A DNA stretch of 64,000 nucleotides, from positions 1-64,000 of the forward strand of contig NZ_FMXR01000010.1 of assembly GCF_900104415.1 (NCBI RefSeq). Direction: 5' to 3'. This stretch comes from Eubacterium oxidoreducens (lineage in GTDB: Bacteria > Bacillota > Clostridia > Lachnospirales > Lachnospiraceae). Shown here in pieces: positions 52,982 to 64,000 of the stretch. The position numbers and the translations under genes were made by a program. Each line of letters starts with the position of its first letter. Within the stretch, counting starts at the first letter, position 1. The notes beneath the pieces are model-generated. The model saw nothing but the letters and a program-made list of their open reading frames with translations. It made no database searches and was not told the origin of the DNA.

Positions 52982-53932
52982 CTACTTTCTTGCTGTAATA
53001 CTTACCCATTCTCCTTGATGGTGCACTTCTAATATTTCAAGTCCCGCTTCTTTAAGAGCATTTTTCACTGCTTCTTCTTTAAAATCAATAATTCCAGATG
53101 AGATAAAGATTGCACCATCCTTCATACGCGCTGGAATAATCGGCGCCATCGGAATAATAACATCTGCTAAAATATTGGCAACTACAATATCATATTCGTC
53201 TGTTCCGACCTTCTGTTGAAGATTAGTATCATCAATCAGATTGCCCACATAAAACTTTCCGGATTCTTGTGGCAAATGATTAATCTCAAAATTATCATGT
53301 GTCGAAGTCATACACGCTTCATCAATATCCGTTCCTACAACGCTTTGCGCTCCTAGTTTCAATGCCGCAATTGACAATATACCGCTTCCACAGCCAACAT
53401 CAAGAACCTTATCCCCGTCTTTTATATATTTTCTAAGTTGTTTGATGCAAAGCTGTGTCGTCTCATGTTTACCGGTACCAAAAGAAATTCCAGGATCAAT
53501 TTCAATCAAGATTTTATCAGAAGCATCCTCTTTTAGTTCTTCCCAGGTCGGTTTAATTAAAATATCATCAATCGAAAAAGCCGAAAAATATTTCTTCCAA
53601 TTGTTAATCCAATCAATATCTTCTGTCAAATCAGATGTAATCGTTCCTTCACCAACATCACAATAATTTCTGATTTCTTCAATCCCCTTTTTGACCTTTA
53701 CCAAAAGTTCTTTATATTCTTGTCCTTCTTCAATATAAAAGCTTACACGACTTGTACCATCATCCTCACCAAGTTCAGGAGGAAAATCGATAAACATTCC
53801 CTCTAATTCTTCTTCTGTCAGCGGTACTTGATTTTCGATTTGGATACCTTCTACTCCAAGTTCATCAAGCATTGCACTTAAGAAATCCTCAGCTTGTGTT
53901 GTGGTTGATATTGTAAATTTATTCCATCTCAT
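52982..53932 (-). CDS. prmA: Ribosomal protein L11 methyltransferase
   Basis: This 316-residue SAM enzyme has ISFGTGKHETTQLCI and DVGCGSGILSIAA, with the substrate-binding N-terminal domain. It trimethylates L11. It lies downstream of the J-domain protein, separated by 174 bases, and is followed closely by rsmE. Confidence 0.95.
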   Translation of the reverse strand: MRWNKFTISTTTQAEDFLSAMLDELGVEGIQIENQVPLTEEELEGMFIDFPPELGEDDGTSRVSFYIEEGQEYKELLVKVKKGIEEIRNYCDVGEGTITSDLTEDIDWINNWKKYFSAFSIDDILIKPTWEELKEDASDKILIEIDPGISFGTGKHETTQLCIKQLRKYIKDGDKVLDVGCGSGILSIAALKLGAQSVVGTDIDEACMTSTHDNFEINHLPQESGKFYVGNLIDDTNLQQKVGTDEYDIVVANILADVIIPMAPIIPARMKDGAIFISSGIIDFKEEAVKNALKEAGLEILEVHHQGEWVSITARK

Positions 53933-54106
53933 ATTCCGATTCCTTTCGCTAACGAACTGCCGGCTACTTTCACTTAGTTCAGCTTTTCATATTATCATAG
54001 TTTCCTTATTATCGCAAATCAAAAAGGATACATCTATTCCTCATGGCTAAAAGAATAAATGCACCCCTTTACAATAGTGAAATCAATATACATATATAAT
54101 TACAGA

Positions 54107-54607
54107 TTAGATTGCATATAGTTTTTTCTTGAGATTGTCATATTCACGATTAATTTCCTGAATTGTGTAAATATCTCCACTGACATTGTCCGGATGGAAA
54201 ATCTTAACAAGATCCTTGTAACGCTTCTTCAAAGCTAATTCAGAATCAACTCCCATAAAAAACATATCTCCGGAAACAACGTTCTTCTCACGATTTTGCT
54301 CAGCTCGGTCAAGTTCTTCATAAAACTCTTTCTTTTGTCTTTTAAGCTGATCACGTTCTTTTGCCAGATAGGATACTTCAGATTCTAATTTCGCCCATCT
54401 TTTTCGAAACAGCTCATCTTGCTTTTCTTTACACTTCTTCTCAAATGCACAACGAATTTCAAACTCACGCTTAGAAATCTCAAGCCGTCTTTTTTCAAGT
54501 TCCAATTCTTTCTTAAGCTCAAGCAGTTCCTTGTGTTTTGTTTCATCCAATTCCATTTTCGTGTTCTGCAGGTTGTTATCTACTTTGTAATCTACAGTCG
54601 CGTCCAT
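54107..54607 (-). CDS. Small coiled-coil protein with C-terminal J domain
   Basis: This 166-residue protein has a long charged coiled coil (about 20-107) and a degenerate J domain at the end, with the HPD motif at 138-140 (KIFHPDN). J domains stimulate DnaK ATPase activity. Here the order is inverted compared with DnaJ and no zinc domain exists, so the coiled coil probably selects clients or a location. It lies downstream of dnaJ with a 197-base gap and may be expressed separately. Confidence 0.8.
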   Translation of the reverse strand: MDATVDYKVDNNLQNTKMELDETKHKELLELKKELELEKRRLEISKREFEIRCAFEKKCKEKQDELFRKRWAKLESEVSYLAKERDQLKRQKKEFYEELDRAEQNREKNVVSGDMFFMGVDSELALKKRYKDLVKIFHPDNVSGDIYTIQEINREYDNLKKKLYAI

Positions 54608-54804
54608 GTATCACCCCTCCATAAATATGAAACAACATCTAGGCCTGACTTTTCCTCATTACGACTTGATTATACAATATCTAGATAGTCAATTCAATCA
54701 AATTGTACACTTTTTAAATAGTCCTTTTGTAATATTTTGTACAAAAAAGCCACCTGTTGTCAGTCAAATTAAACAACCGATGACTTTTCGCGATACAATA
54801 CTTT

Positions 54805-55962
54805 CTATTTTTTCTTTTTACCAAATTTTCCTTTATGTTTCTCAATACTTTCCGCATTTTCTTCGCCAAGCGACTGATCGGTCAGCGCATCAAAATGACG
54901 AATCGTTTCTTTGGCTTCATTATTTAGTTTTGTCGGCACCTGAACCACTAACGTGACATAATGATCCCCACGTTGATTCTTGTTGCGAAGAGATGGAACA
55001 CCTTTTCCTTTCAAACGAATCTGTGTATCCGTCTGTGTTCCCGGCTTAATTGTTTCAATAATTTCGCCATCAAGTGTATTAATCTTAACATCGCCGCCCA
55101 ATGCTGCCTGCGCAAATGAAATCGGAGCCGATGAGTAAATATCCATTCCATTTCTTTGGAAAATCGGATGTCTTGGAACTGCCACTTCAACCAAAAGATC
55201 GCCTCTTGGGCCTCCATTGGTTCCCGGTTCTCCTTTTCCACGAATGCGAACACTCATACCATCTTCAATTCCGGCCGGAATTGTAACAGAAAGTTTCTTT
55301 CTGCTCGCAACATAACCTGTTCCTCTACAATCCGGGCATTTATCTTTAATAATCTTACCAGAACCATTACACTCCGGACAAGTTCGTTGTGACTGCATCA
55401 TACCAAATAAAGACTGCTGCGTATAAATCACTTGTCCCATACCATTACACTTTGTACATGTCTGCGGACTAGTTCCAGGCTTAGCTCCATTTCCGCCACA
55501 GCTCTTACATTCATCCTTCAAAGTGATTTCTAATTCTTTTTCTGTACCAAATACAGCTTCTTCAAATGTTATCCGAACACGAGCCCGAAGATTGGCACCT
55601 TTTCTTGGTCCTGCTGAGCCACCGCGTCTACTTCTTCCACCGCCGAACAAATCCCCGAAAATATCTCCAAAGATATCTCCCATATCCATTCCGGAAAAAT
55701 CAAATCCGCCTGCTCCTGCACCGCCGGCACCATCAAATGCAGCATGACCAAATTGATCATACTGTCTTCTCTTATCCGCATCACTAAGTACTGCATATGC
55801 TTCAGAAGCTTCTTTGAACTTTGCTTCTGCTTCTTTATCTCCCGGATTCATATCCGGATGATATTTTTTAGCAAGCTGTCTATATGCTTTTTTTATCGCA
55901 GCATCATCCGCACTTCGATCTACGCCAAGCACTTCATAATAGTCTCTTTTTTGTTCTGCCAT
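54805..55962 (-). CDS. dnaJ: Chaperone protein DnaJ
   Basis: This 385-residue co-chaperone has an N-terminal J domain with YHPDMNPG, a Gly/Phe-rich linker, four CxxCxGxG-type zinc repeats ([32 protein letters not shown]) and the C-terminal substrate domains. It activates DnaK, encoded upstream, in the CIRCE-controlled operon. It is the last of the four core chaperone genes. Confidence 0.97.
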   Translation of the reverse strand: MAEQKRDYYEVLGVDRSADDAAIKKAYRQLAKKYHPDMNPGDKEAEAKFKEASEAYAVLSDADKRRQYDQFGHAAFDGAGGAGAGGFDFSGMDMGDIFGDIFGDLFGGGRSRRGGSAGPRKGANLRARVRITFEEAVFGTEKELEITLKDECKSCGGNGAKPGTSPQTCTKCNGMGQVIYTQQSLFGMMQSQRTCPECNGSGKIIKDKCPDCRGTGYVASRKKLSVTIPAGIEDGMSVRIRGKGEPGTNGGPRGDLLVEVAVPRHPIFQRNGMDIYSSAPISFAQAALGGDVKINTLDGEIIETIKPGTQTDTQIRLKGKGVPSLRNKNQRGDHYVTLVVQVPTKLNNEAKETIRHFDALTDQSLGEENAESIEKHKGKFGKKKK

Positions 55963-56051
55963 TCTTCCTTTTCCTCACTGATATGGTAATACTCCTGCCC
56001 ATATTCTTAGACAGGAGTACACCTATTTTATCGGCTGTTTATCTTCCGATT

Positions 56052-57956
<1,905 letters not shown>

Positions 57957-58583
57957 TTAATTTGCGACCTGAACCATACTATGTCTTACAACACTGTCGC
58001 GATAGGTATATCCTTTTTGTAATACCTGGGCTACGACGTTCTCTCCAAGATTTTCATCATCAATATGCATTACTGCATTATGAAGATTCGGATCAAACTC
58101 CTTTCCCTCAGCTTCAATCTCTTTTACGCCTAGTTCATCAAGCGCTGTCATAAGCTGTTTGTAAACCTTATCCATACCTTCTGCAAACGGATCATCTTTC
58201 AACTCTTCGCTTACTGTTGCAAGACCTCTTTCAAAATTGTCTACAACCGGTAGGATTTTTTCTATAATACTCTTCGCTCCAACTTCATACATCTGGCTTT
58301 TTTCTTTTTCCGTTCTCTTGCGGAAGTTATCAAATTCAGCCATCTGACGCTGGACTCTATCGGTCAGCTCTTCAATCTTTTCCTGCTCTTTAGATTTTTT
58401 CTTTTTTTTCGGGCCTTTTTTCTTTGTGTCCTCTTGTTCCGTCTCTTCAGATTCATCTGTAGCTTCACAAGTATCTTCTGTGCTTGTTTCTTCCTCAGCT
58501 TCTTGTTCTTCTACCTGCTCCTCCAAATCTATATTCTCAACGGTTTCTTCTACCTTCTTTTCTTCTTCTGCCAAACTATCCAT
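57957..58583 (-). CDS. grpE: Nucleotide exchange factor GrpE
   Basis: This 208-residue protein has a long acidic, Lys-rich N-terminal extension (about 1-70, including KKKGPKKKKKSKEQ) and the GrpE core with EFDNFRKRTEKEK and NLHNAVMHIDDENL followed by VLQKGYTY. It releases ADP from DnaK. It is eight bases after hrcA. The acidic extension is longer than in Bacillus but within clostridial range. Confidence 0.95.
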   Translation of the reverse strand: MDSLAEEEKKVEETVENIDLEEQVEEQEAEEETSTEDTCEATDESEETEQEDTKKKGPKKKKKSKEQEKIEELTDRVQRQMAEFDNFRKRTEKEKSQMYEVGAKSIIEKILPVVDNFERGLATVSEELKDDPFAEGMDKVYKQLMTALDELGVKEIEAEGKEFDPNLHNAVMHIDDENLGENVVAQVLQKGYTYRDSVVRHSMVQVAN

Positions 58584-58591
58584 CTCCTTTC

Positions 58592-59635
58592 CTAAGGCTC
58601 TTCCTTATGGAATATATCATCAATCTGTGACCTTAAGGTCTTCAGATTCTCCATAACATTTTTATAGTCCATTCTCTTTGGACCTATGATTCCCACCATG
58701 CCTTTCATATCTTCACCCAAATTATAGGTTGCGGTTACAATACTGCAATCTTTCATATTCGCCATAGGAGATTCATTTCCAATATATACCTGAATTCCAG
58801 TTTCATCTCCGCCGGATTCTTCAATCTCATTCACGAAATCGACAAGCTGGTTTTTCTCTTCTAATACATTGATTAGATCCGATGCGCTCTCTGATGTGGA
58901 TAGCTCCGGATATTTAAAGATATTCGTTGCTCCGGATGTATAAATCTCAAATTCTTTTCCTTCTGAAATGACTTCACCAATCACATCCATAATCTGTGTA
59001 ATCAAGTTGCTGTGTTCACCGGCACTTGTTTTAAGTTTCGCGACGGTTTCAAGAGTAATCTGTTCAGAAGAAAGTCCATTTAATGCAGAATTAAGCAGGA
59101 TATTCAACTTTAATATCATTTCCTGATCCGGCATCTCATCTACGTCAATGATTTTGTTTCTTACAACATTACCTCCAAGTACGATTACCGCCAACAATTG
59201 TTCTTCATTTATAGAAGAAAGCTGGATAAACTTAATCGTTGCATTTTTCGACTTTGGAGCTGTAATCATTGTTGTATAGTTTGTATTGGCAGCAAGTAAT
59301 TTCGCTACTTGCTTTAATACCGTCTCCATCTTCTCCGTATGCTCTATCATAAAGCTTTGCATATCAGAGATTTCCTGTTCCTTTTGTTGCATCAATTGAT
59401 CAACATAGAAACGATATCCTTTATCTGAAGGAATACGTCCTGCCGAAGTATGTGGCTGAAGAATATATCCCATATCTTCAAGATCCGACATTTCATTTCG
59501 AATCGTAGCAGAAGAAATATTCATATCTTCAATCTTGGATATTGTTCTCGAGCCAACCGGCTCTCCGGTCTCCAAATAATTCTGTATGATTGCATTCAAG
59601 ATTTTAACCTTGCGTTCGTCCAGTTGATCGTTCAC
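58592..59635 (-). CDS. hrcA: Heat-inducible transcription repressor HrcA
   Basis: This 347-residue repressor binds CIRCE and is itself controlled by GroEL. The N-terminal winged helix has KILNAIIQNYLETGEPVGSR and SSATIRNEMSDLE. The start is set at GTG 59635 (NDQLDERKVKIL), eight bases after GGAG. The longer frame from 59677 begins inside the CIRCE operator and would translate the operator, so it is rejected. It is the first gene of hrcA-grpE-dnaK-dnaJ. Confidence 0.95.
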   Translation of the reverse strand: MNDQLDERKVKILNAIIQNYLETGEPVGSRTISKIEDMNISSATIRNEMSDLEDMGYILQPHTSAGRIPSDKGYRFYVDQLMQQKEQEISDMQSFMIEHTEKMETVLKQVAKLLAANTNYTTMITAPKSKNATIKFIQLSSINEEQLLAVIVLGGNVVRNKIIDVDEMPDQEMILKLNILLNSALNGLSSEQITLETVAKLKTSAGEHSNLITQIMDVIGEVISEGKEFEIYTSGATNIFKYPELSTSESASDLINVLEEKNQLVDFVNEIEESGGDETGIQVYIGNESPMANMKDCSIVTATYNLGEDMKGMVGIIGPKRMDYKNVMENLKTLRSQIDDIFHKEEP

Positions 59636-59670
59636 TCGCACCACTCCATCGCAATTGCTTCTCTGTGTTG

Positions 59671-59697
59671 TTAGCACTCAACGTTTTGGAGTGCTAA
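59671..59697. promoter_or_regulatory. CIRCE element (HrcA operator)
   Basis: A perfect consensus TTAGCACTC-N9-GAGTGCTAA lies between the promoter and hrcA. It predicts classical HrcA/GroEL feedback control of the whole chaperone operon. Confidence 0.98.
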
Positions 59698-59713
59698 TAT
59701 CTTTACATCAACA

Positions 59714-59742
59714 AATGTATCACTACAAAATCCCTTTGTCAA
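59714..59742 (-). promoter_or_regulatory. Promoter of the hrcA operon
   Basis: TTGACA (59737-59742) and TACATT (59714-59719) are separated by 17 bases on the minus strand, with CIRCE just downstream. Confidence 0.8.
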
Positions 59743-59773
59743 CATGATTTTCATTTTTTTCAAAATTATTTTG

Positions 59774-59782
59774 TGATATGAT
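59774..59782 (+). promoter_or_regulatory. Extended -10 promoter of the S1-domain gene
   Basis: TGATATGAT is an extended -10 box (TGn then TATGAT). No good -35 box is visible; the expected place is a T-run. It diverges from the hrcA promoter. Confidence 0.5.
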
Positions 59783-59818
59783 AAATACAGTTATATCGAA
59801 AGAGAGGTTATTATCATT

Positions 59819-60514
59819 ATGGCAGAAGAAACTATGAAAGATTTTGAAGCAGAAATTGATGCATCTTTTCGCAATCCAAACGAAGGTAATGACGATCCTG
59901 CCTGGATTGAGCTCGAAGAGGCTTTAAAAAACAAAACCGTTATGAATGTAAAAGTCGGAGGTATTGTCAACGGTGGACTCATCGCATATATCAATGAACT
60001 TCGTGCGTTTATTCCAGCTTCCCAAATCAGCATTCAATATGTAAAAGATTTAAATGAGTGGCTTGGCAAAAAGCTTGACGTCATCGTTATTACCGCTGAA
60101 CGCGAAAACAATCGCCTTGTTCTATCCGGCAAAGCCGTGGAACAGATGAAACGCGACGCTGATAAAAAAGCCGCTTTTGACTCTATTGAAGTTGGAAGCG
60201 TTGTTACCGGTAAGGTTGAGAATCTTACTACCTATGGTGCATTTGTCGATCTTGGAAATAATATTTCCGGACTTCTTCATATCTCACAGATGTCTTTAAA
60301 GCGTATCGCAAAGCCATCTGAAGTTGTAAAAGAAGGTCAGGAAGTAACCGTTAAGGTTATCAAAAAAGAAGATGGTAAGATTTCTCTTAGCATGAAAGTC
60401 CTTCAGCAAGACAAACAGGCTGCTGAGGAAGAAGAAGCAAAATCCTCTTATCAGTCTGGCGGCGATGTAAGCACTAGTCTTGGAAGTCTTCTTGCCGGCA
60501 TCAAATTGGACTAA
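59819..60514 (+). CDS. S1 RNA-binding domain protein (RpsA-like, two domains)
   Basis: This 231-residue protein has two S1 domains. The first (about 38-105) contains VGGIVNGGLIAYINELRAFIPASQ, and the second (about 123-195) contains VTGKVENLTTYGAFVDLG and LLHISQMS. It is far shorter than E. coli S1 (six domains), as usual in Clostridia, where such proteins may aid translation or RNA decay. The C-terminus is acidic and Ser-rich. It has its own promoter and terminator. Role in the ribosome is not shown by sequence. Confidence 0.85.
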   Translation: MAEETMKDFEAEIDASFRNPNEGNDDPAWIELEEALKNKTVMNVKVGGIVNGGLIAYINELRAFIPASQISIQYVKDLNEWLGKKLDVIVITAERENNRLVLSGKAVEQMKRDADKKAAFDSIEVGSVVTGKVENLTTYGAFVDLGNNISGLLHISQMSLKRIAKPSEVVKEGQEVTVKVIKKEDGKISLSMKVLQQDKQAAEEEEAKSSYQSGGDVSTSLGSLLAGIKLD

Positions 60515-60540
60515 TATTTTTTCTTTTCTATATATGAAGG

Positions 60541-60583
60541 AAACCGCCCATGGAATTCATCCACGAGCGGTTTTCTTTTTTAT
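60541..60583 (+). terminator. Terminator of the S1-domain gene
   Basis: AAACCGC (60541-60547) pairs with GCGGTTT (60567-60573), with an inner palindromic part, followed by a T-rich run on the plus strand. Confidence 0.8.
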
Positions 60584-60598
60584 CATATCATCCTGATT

Positions 60599-63500
60599 TT
60601 ATGAAAGATTTGGAGCTCCTGCTTTTTTCAGAAGTTTCTGATAAGCTGTCTTTTTCTTTTTCGATGGATACTTGTAAGTAACCTTCTTGTTAATCTTCTT
60701 AAATGCCTTTGAGCCGATGCTCTTTACTTTCTTTCCTTTAAATATAACCTTCTTAAGCGAAGTTGCTTTGAAGAACGCTTGTGAGCCGATGGTCTTAACA
60801 TTTGCACCAATTGTAACAGATTTCAGTTTTGTATGCTTAGCAAATACTTTACTGTTAATCTTTGTTACCTTATACTTTTTACCATTAATCGTAACCGAAG
60901 AAGCAATTGTCACTTTCGTAAGAGACTTATCAGCCTTTGTAACAACAGCAACATTACCGGATTTTTTATACGTAATTCCGCTAATGGTGGTCATTGTCTT
61001 ATTTGCCCATTGCGCAACTGCTGTCACAGGGCCTGTAACGGTATATGAAGCACCTGCTTTATATGTTTTATTTCCAATTTTCCAACCATTAAAGGTATAA
61101 CCGCTTCTACTTGCACTTGGTAGTGTAATTTTCACACCGGTAACAGCAGAAATAGTGTCTGCCTCTGTCATGGTTCCACCGTTTGTATCAAATGTAATCT
61201 GCGTTCTCCATACAGCTGTAAATGTGGTATCTTCCGTAATCGTATATGTATCACCTGCCGCATACCATTTATCATTAATCTCCCATCCAACAAACGTACA
61301 ATTTGATCGTTTTATTTTCGGAAGTGTAATTTCGGTTTCATTTAATACATCAACTTCTTCATCACTGTTAACCAGCGTTCCACCTACCACGTCATATCTT
61401 ACCGTTGAAACCAGTTTCTTTGAGACAGCTTTCATATTAATTAAACCATAACCATATGAAGTGTCGTATCCTTCACTTCCAAGATCTTTTGAAGTTTCCT
61501 GAAGTAAAGTTTTAAATTCCTCAACTGTCATATCTGCATATACCTGCTTTGCTGCAACAGCAACTGCCGCAACCATTGGCGATGAGTATGATGTTCCGCT
61601 GCTGATCGTCATTTTTGCACCTTCGCTTGGCGCTGCAACAACAATCTCTTCTCCCGGGGCAGTTACATAAACAGATTTATTCTTTTGAGAATTTGTTCTG
61701 ACAACACTGTCACTATCAACTGCTCCAACACCAATAACATTATCATAAGCTGCCGGATAAATCAGAGCATCATCTCCGGTACTTGACGAAGTTGAACTGT
61801 TACCAACCGCCGCTGTAATAATAACATTTTTCTCTGCCGCATAATCTACTGCTTCTTCTAGGGTATCGGTATCCATTACATCTAAACTGGTAGTAATTAC
61901 ATCAACACCATATGTGTCAACCGCGTCTTTAATTGCCTGTGCAATCTGTGCGCTCGATTCTTCCGAATCATCATCGGCTTCAACCTTGAGTGGAACAATC
62001 TTCGCTTCACTTAATAAACCTGCAATTCCTTTACTATTATTAGATGTCGCCTGCAAAATACTTACAACCGCTGTACCATGGCCATTGTCATCATACATCG
62101 CCATCTGATCATCCGTTGGATTCACATACATAGCTGCACCGGTCGTATAATCGTATCCATCCAAAACATTAGAGTAATCAATATCATCATGTCCGGCCGA
62201 CAGACCACTGTCAATTACCGCAATCTTAACGTCTTCTCCGGTAAGAGAATTATTCGCCAGTGCTGATGCGTTGATATCCTCATAGTATTCATTTTGAAGA
62301 TTATAATAAGTATCATTATAATCATAGGTTTCTGTAGAAACAGTCGGCTGTGTTTCAGTAATAACTGCCGCCTCCGTTCTGGTCTGAAGTGTTATACTAT
62401 ACGTTGAAGCAGCTGTCTGTAGCGCTTCCAATTTTGTCAGATAACTAAGTGCTACCGATCCAAGCTCTGCATATGCATCCGCTGCTATCTGCGCTGTATC
62501 CTCTGATTCAATTGCACTAATCAAGGTATCCACATACGCCGCAGCAGCCTGAGACATAGCATCTGACACTGCCTCTTTCACACCATTAGATGAATATGTC
62601 GCACCGGAAATACCGTCTACATCCGTAGATTGCACACTAATGATTAAATCCATAAGGTCCGGATCAACCATATCATAATACTCTTCTGTATCCGTTGTAG
62701 ATGTTGTCGTTATAGAAGATATCGTTTGATTCTCAAATACCACTTTGAGTTCAACAGAACCAGTCCCAACATAACCATCTCCGGATGCCGTATATGTTCC
62801 ATCCTGCCATGTCACGTCACCATCTGTCGTTGTATCTACCGTTTCTGTTGCATCAGCCAGGCTTCCGGTCGTCATAACAATCGCATCAATACCACCGTTA
62901 TTTCCCCATGCGACTTCACCATAAGATCCATTCGATTCTCCAACAGCCACATAATCACCGGCAGTCGTAATTGTCATATCATTGATCCAGTCACCATTTT
63001 TAGTGCCATAGTTTTCTGTCCATTCTACTTCATCTAAGCTGTTATACTTCACGATAATACTATCTTGTGCACCGTAGTTGCCCCAATCGTATCCTTTTTC
63101 AATTTCAGAGCTTTCTTCCACGACAGTATCAATACTTCCGACGACATAATAACCACCATTACTATCTGCAACGACAGCACCAGGTCTGTTATTTTCATCA
63201 TCGATGGTTCCATAGCTTTCGGAATTAATCAGTGTTCCATCCGCAGCATAATGAATAATGATGGTATCTTGTGAACCAAGCACATCCCAGGCTTCTTCCG
63301 TTGTCGCATCATTTGTTGCTGTTCCAACAACCACGTAAGTTCCATCCAATAAAACAGTTTGGTCAAACATTTCTACCTTTTGATAATTTGCTTTATCAGA
63401 TGGTGTCACATCTTCGTCATAAGCGCTACCAATCATCTTGCTCCACAAGACAGAACCATCCTCCCCACTGATTTTCGCAACGGTTCCATTGGTAATATTC

Positions 63501-64000
63501 TTAGCCAGAGTTTCATATCCGGTAACCAAAACATCATCATTACTATCAACGGTAAGACCTGTTAATCGTTTTGTACCGCTTGAAGATCCACCTATCGTAT
63601 TCTCTGTTCTTGCTGCATAAGCAGTTGTATATTCTACAGCTCCATCTTTAGAAATCTTTATGATAAAACTTTCTGAAGCCGCAACGGTTTTATTTGTAAT
63701 TCCGTCGTCCTCTGTTTCTGACGTATCATACTCCCATAACTGCTCTGTATCTGTATATGTTTCTCCATCAGTCGTGGACGTAATATATCCACTTTCACCG
63801 CCTGACCAGCCTCCTACTACAAAACCTCCATCACTGGTTGCTTCAATGCCATAAGACTGATCTCCTTTTGTGGAGCCAATTCGATACTCCGTATAACTGT
63901 CCGGATTATCTGCATCCACAACAAGAGTGTACCAGGATACTCCCTTAATCACAGAATCACTACTGGTAAAAGATTGTCTTCCAGTAACCGCAATTCTTCC
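60599..64000 (-). CDS. Large secreted subtilisin-like protease with FMN-binding and InlB repeats (N-terminus beyond window)
   Basis: The frame is open to base 64000. The reading from GTG 63952 alone gives 1117 residues, and a further 16 residues in frame before it show the true start is outside. Numbered from 63952: about 30-360, repeats like DGGFVVGG and DGTYVVVG, resembling a propeller; about 380-470, an FMN-binding domain with DGISGAT (Thr 452 as possible flavin acceptor); about 570-845, a peptidase S8 domain with Asp 581, His 625, oxyanion Asn 718 and Ser 788 (GTSYSSP); about 850-985, two InlB-type repeats; about 1005-1090, BspA-like leucine-rich repeats. The architecture means an extracellular or surface protein. 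No sortase signal is present. Confidence 0.88.
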   Translation of the reverse strand, partial: GRIAVTGRQSFTSSDSVIKGVSWYTLVVDADNPDSYTEYRIGSTKGDQSYGIEATSDGGFVVGGWSGGESGYITSTTDGETYTDTEQLWEYDTSETEDDGITNKTVAASESFIIKISKDGAVEYTTAYAARTENTIGGSSSGTKRLTGLTVDSNDDVLVTGYETLAKNITNGTVAKISGEDGSVLWSKMIGSAYDEDVTPSDKANYQKVEMFDQTVLLDGTYVVVGTATNDATTEEAWDVLGSQDTIIIHYAADGTLINSESYGTIDDENNRPGAVVADSNGGYYVVGSIDTVVEESSEIEKGYDWGNYGAQDSIIVKYNSLDEVEWTENYGTKNGDWINDMTITTAGDYVAVGESNGSYGEVAWGNNGGIDAIVMTTGSLADATETVDTTTDGDVTWQDGTYTASGDGYVGTGSVELKVVFENQTISSITTTSTTDTEEYYDMVDPDLMDLIISVQSTDVDGISGATYSSNGVKEAVSDAMSQAAAAYVDTLISAIESEDTAQIAADAYAELGSVALSYLTKLEALQTAASTYSITLQTRTEAAVITETQPTVSTETYDYNDTYYNLQNEYYEDINASALANNSLTGEDVKIAVIDSGLSAGHDDIDYSNVLDGYDYTTGAAMYVNPTDDQMAMYDDNGHGTAVVSILQATSNNSKGIAGLLSEAKIVPLKVEADDDSEESSAQIAQAIKDAVDTYGVDVITTSLDVMDTDTLEEAVDYAAEKNVIITAAVGNSSTSSSTGDDALIYPAAYDNVIGVGAVDSDSVVRTNSQKNKSVYVTAPGEEIVVAAPSEGAKMTISSGTSYSSPMVAAVAVAAKQVYADMTVEEFKTLLQETSKDLGSEGYDTSYGYGLINMKAVSKKLVSTVRYDVVGGTLVNSDEEVDVLNETEITLPKIKRSNCTFVGWEINDKWYAAGDTYTITEDTTFTAVWRTQITFDTNGGTMTEADTISAVTGVKITLPSASRSGYTFNGWKIGNKTYKAGASYTVTGPVTAVAQWANKTMTTISGITYKKSGNVAVVTKADKSLTKVTIASSVTINGKKYKVTKINSKVFAKHTKLKSVTIGANVKTIGSQAFFKATSLKKVIFKGKKVKSIGSKAFKKINKKVTYKYPSKKKKTAYQKLLKKAGAPNLS

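Noticed and set aside
59636-59677. Longer N-terminus for HrcA
   Set aside because: It would begin within the CIRCE operator and lacks a ribosome site. GTG 59635 has GGAG at correct spacing and yields the usual HrcA start.

Overview
The window looks like a chromosomal segment of a low-GC, anaerobic Clostridia bacterium, most likely a Lachnospiraceae gut or rumen commensal. The grounds are a FabK-type fatty-acid operon with a fused accD-accA, a DUF5716/DUF5717 gene pair that I recall from Lachnospiraceae, two DUF1292 genes, a CIRCE-controlled hrcA-grpE-dnaK-dnaJ operon, RNase J, and anaerobic iron-sulfur enzymes. Neither a species nor a replicon position can be read from the sequence. The presence of a phloroglucinol-type catabolic cluster would fit polyphenol degraders such as relatives of Eubacterium ramulus or E. 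oxidoreducens, but that is inference.

Layout. 1-473: the 5' end of an IS110-family transposase and its structured upstream region. 474-7334 (minus): a translation and salvage block, rho, rpmE, a DUF1385 gene, prmC, prfA, purine nucleoside phosphorylase and an MtaD-like deaminase. 7506-15626 (minus): a complete-looking fatty-acid operon, acpP-fabK-fabD-fabG-fabF-accB-fabZ-accC-accDA, in the gene order known from streptococci and preceded by FabT-like palindromes. 15779-22807: a DUF1292 protein, a UvrD-type helicase, gltX, and the pantothenate/CoA genes panB-panC-panD-coaBC. 23174-29952 (minus): a four-gene unit of unknown function with an Hsp70/actin-like ATPase (DUF5716), a 1181-residue DUF5717 protein, a TPR-like protein and a membrane-anchored coiled-coil protein.

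30123-35573 is the most distinctive catabolic region. It holds an HxlR-type regulator, a beta-keto acid cleavage enzyme with a small zinc-ribbon protein (plus strand), and, convergently, a cupin protein, a short-chain dehydrogenase, a 3-hydroxyacyl-CoA-dehydrogenase-like enzyme and a cyclase-family hydrolase. These four enzyme families match the known anaerobic phloroglucinol pathway: reductase, dihydrophloroglucinol cyclohydrolase, 3-hydroxy-5-oxohexanoate dehydrogenase and triacetate acetoacetate-lyase. The same 8-mers occur at the HxlR promoter and upstream of the cupin promoter, suggesting one regulon.

35987-38303 encodes a double-cubane-cluster protein system (activase, DUF3343 protein, DCCP-like protein). 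38484-40602 encodes two CobW-type GTPases, one fused to a TIGR03943-like domain and one with a long His-rich metal-binding tract. 40657-49820 is mostly housekeeping: PAP2 phosphatase, LUD protein, lactonase-like propeller, U32 protein, O-methyltransferase, YlbF, RNase J, DUF1292, RuvX, IreB, MtaB and an HPr-like protein without the phospho-histidine. 49872-59742 carries thiI-cysteine desulfurase-rsmE-prmA and the HrcA-regulated chaperone operon. The window ends with an S1-domain protein and a large secreted subtilisin-like protease with an FMN-binding domain, whose N-terminus lies beyond the edge.
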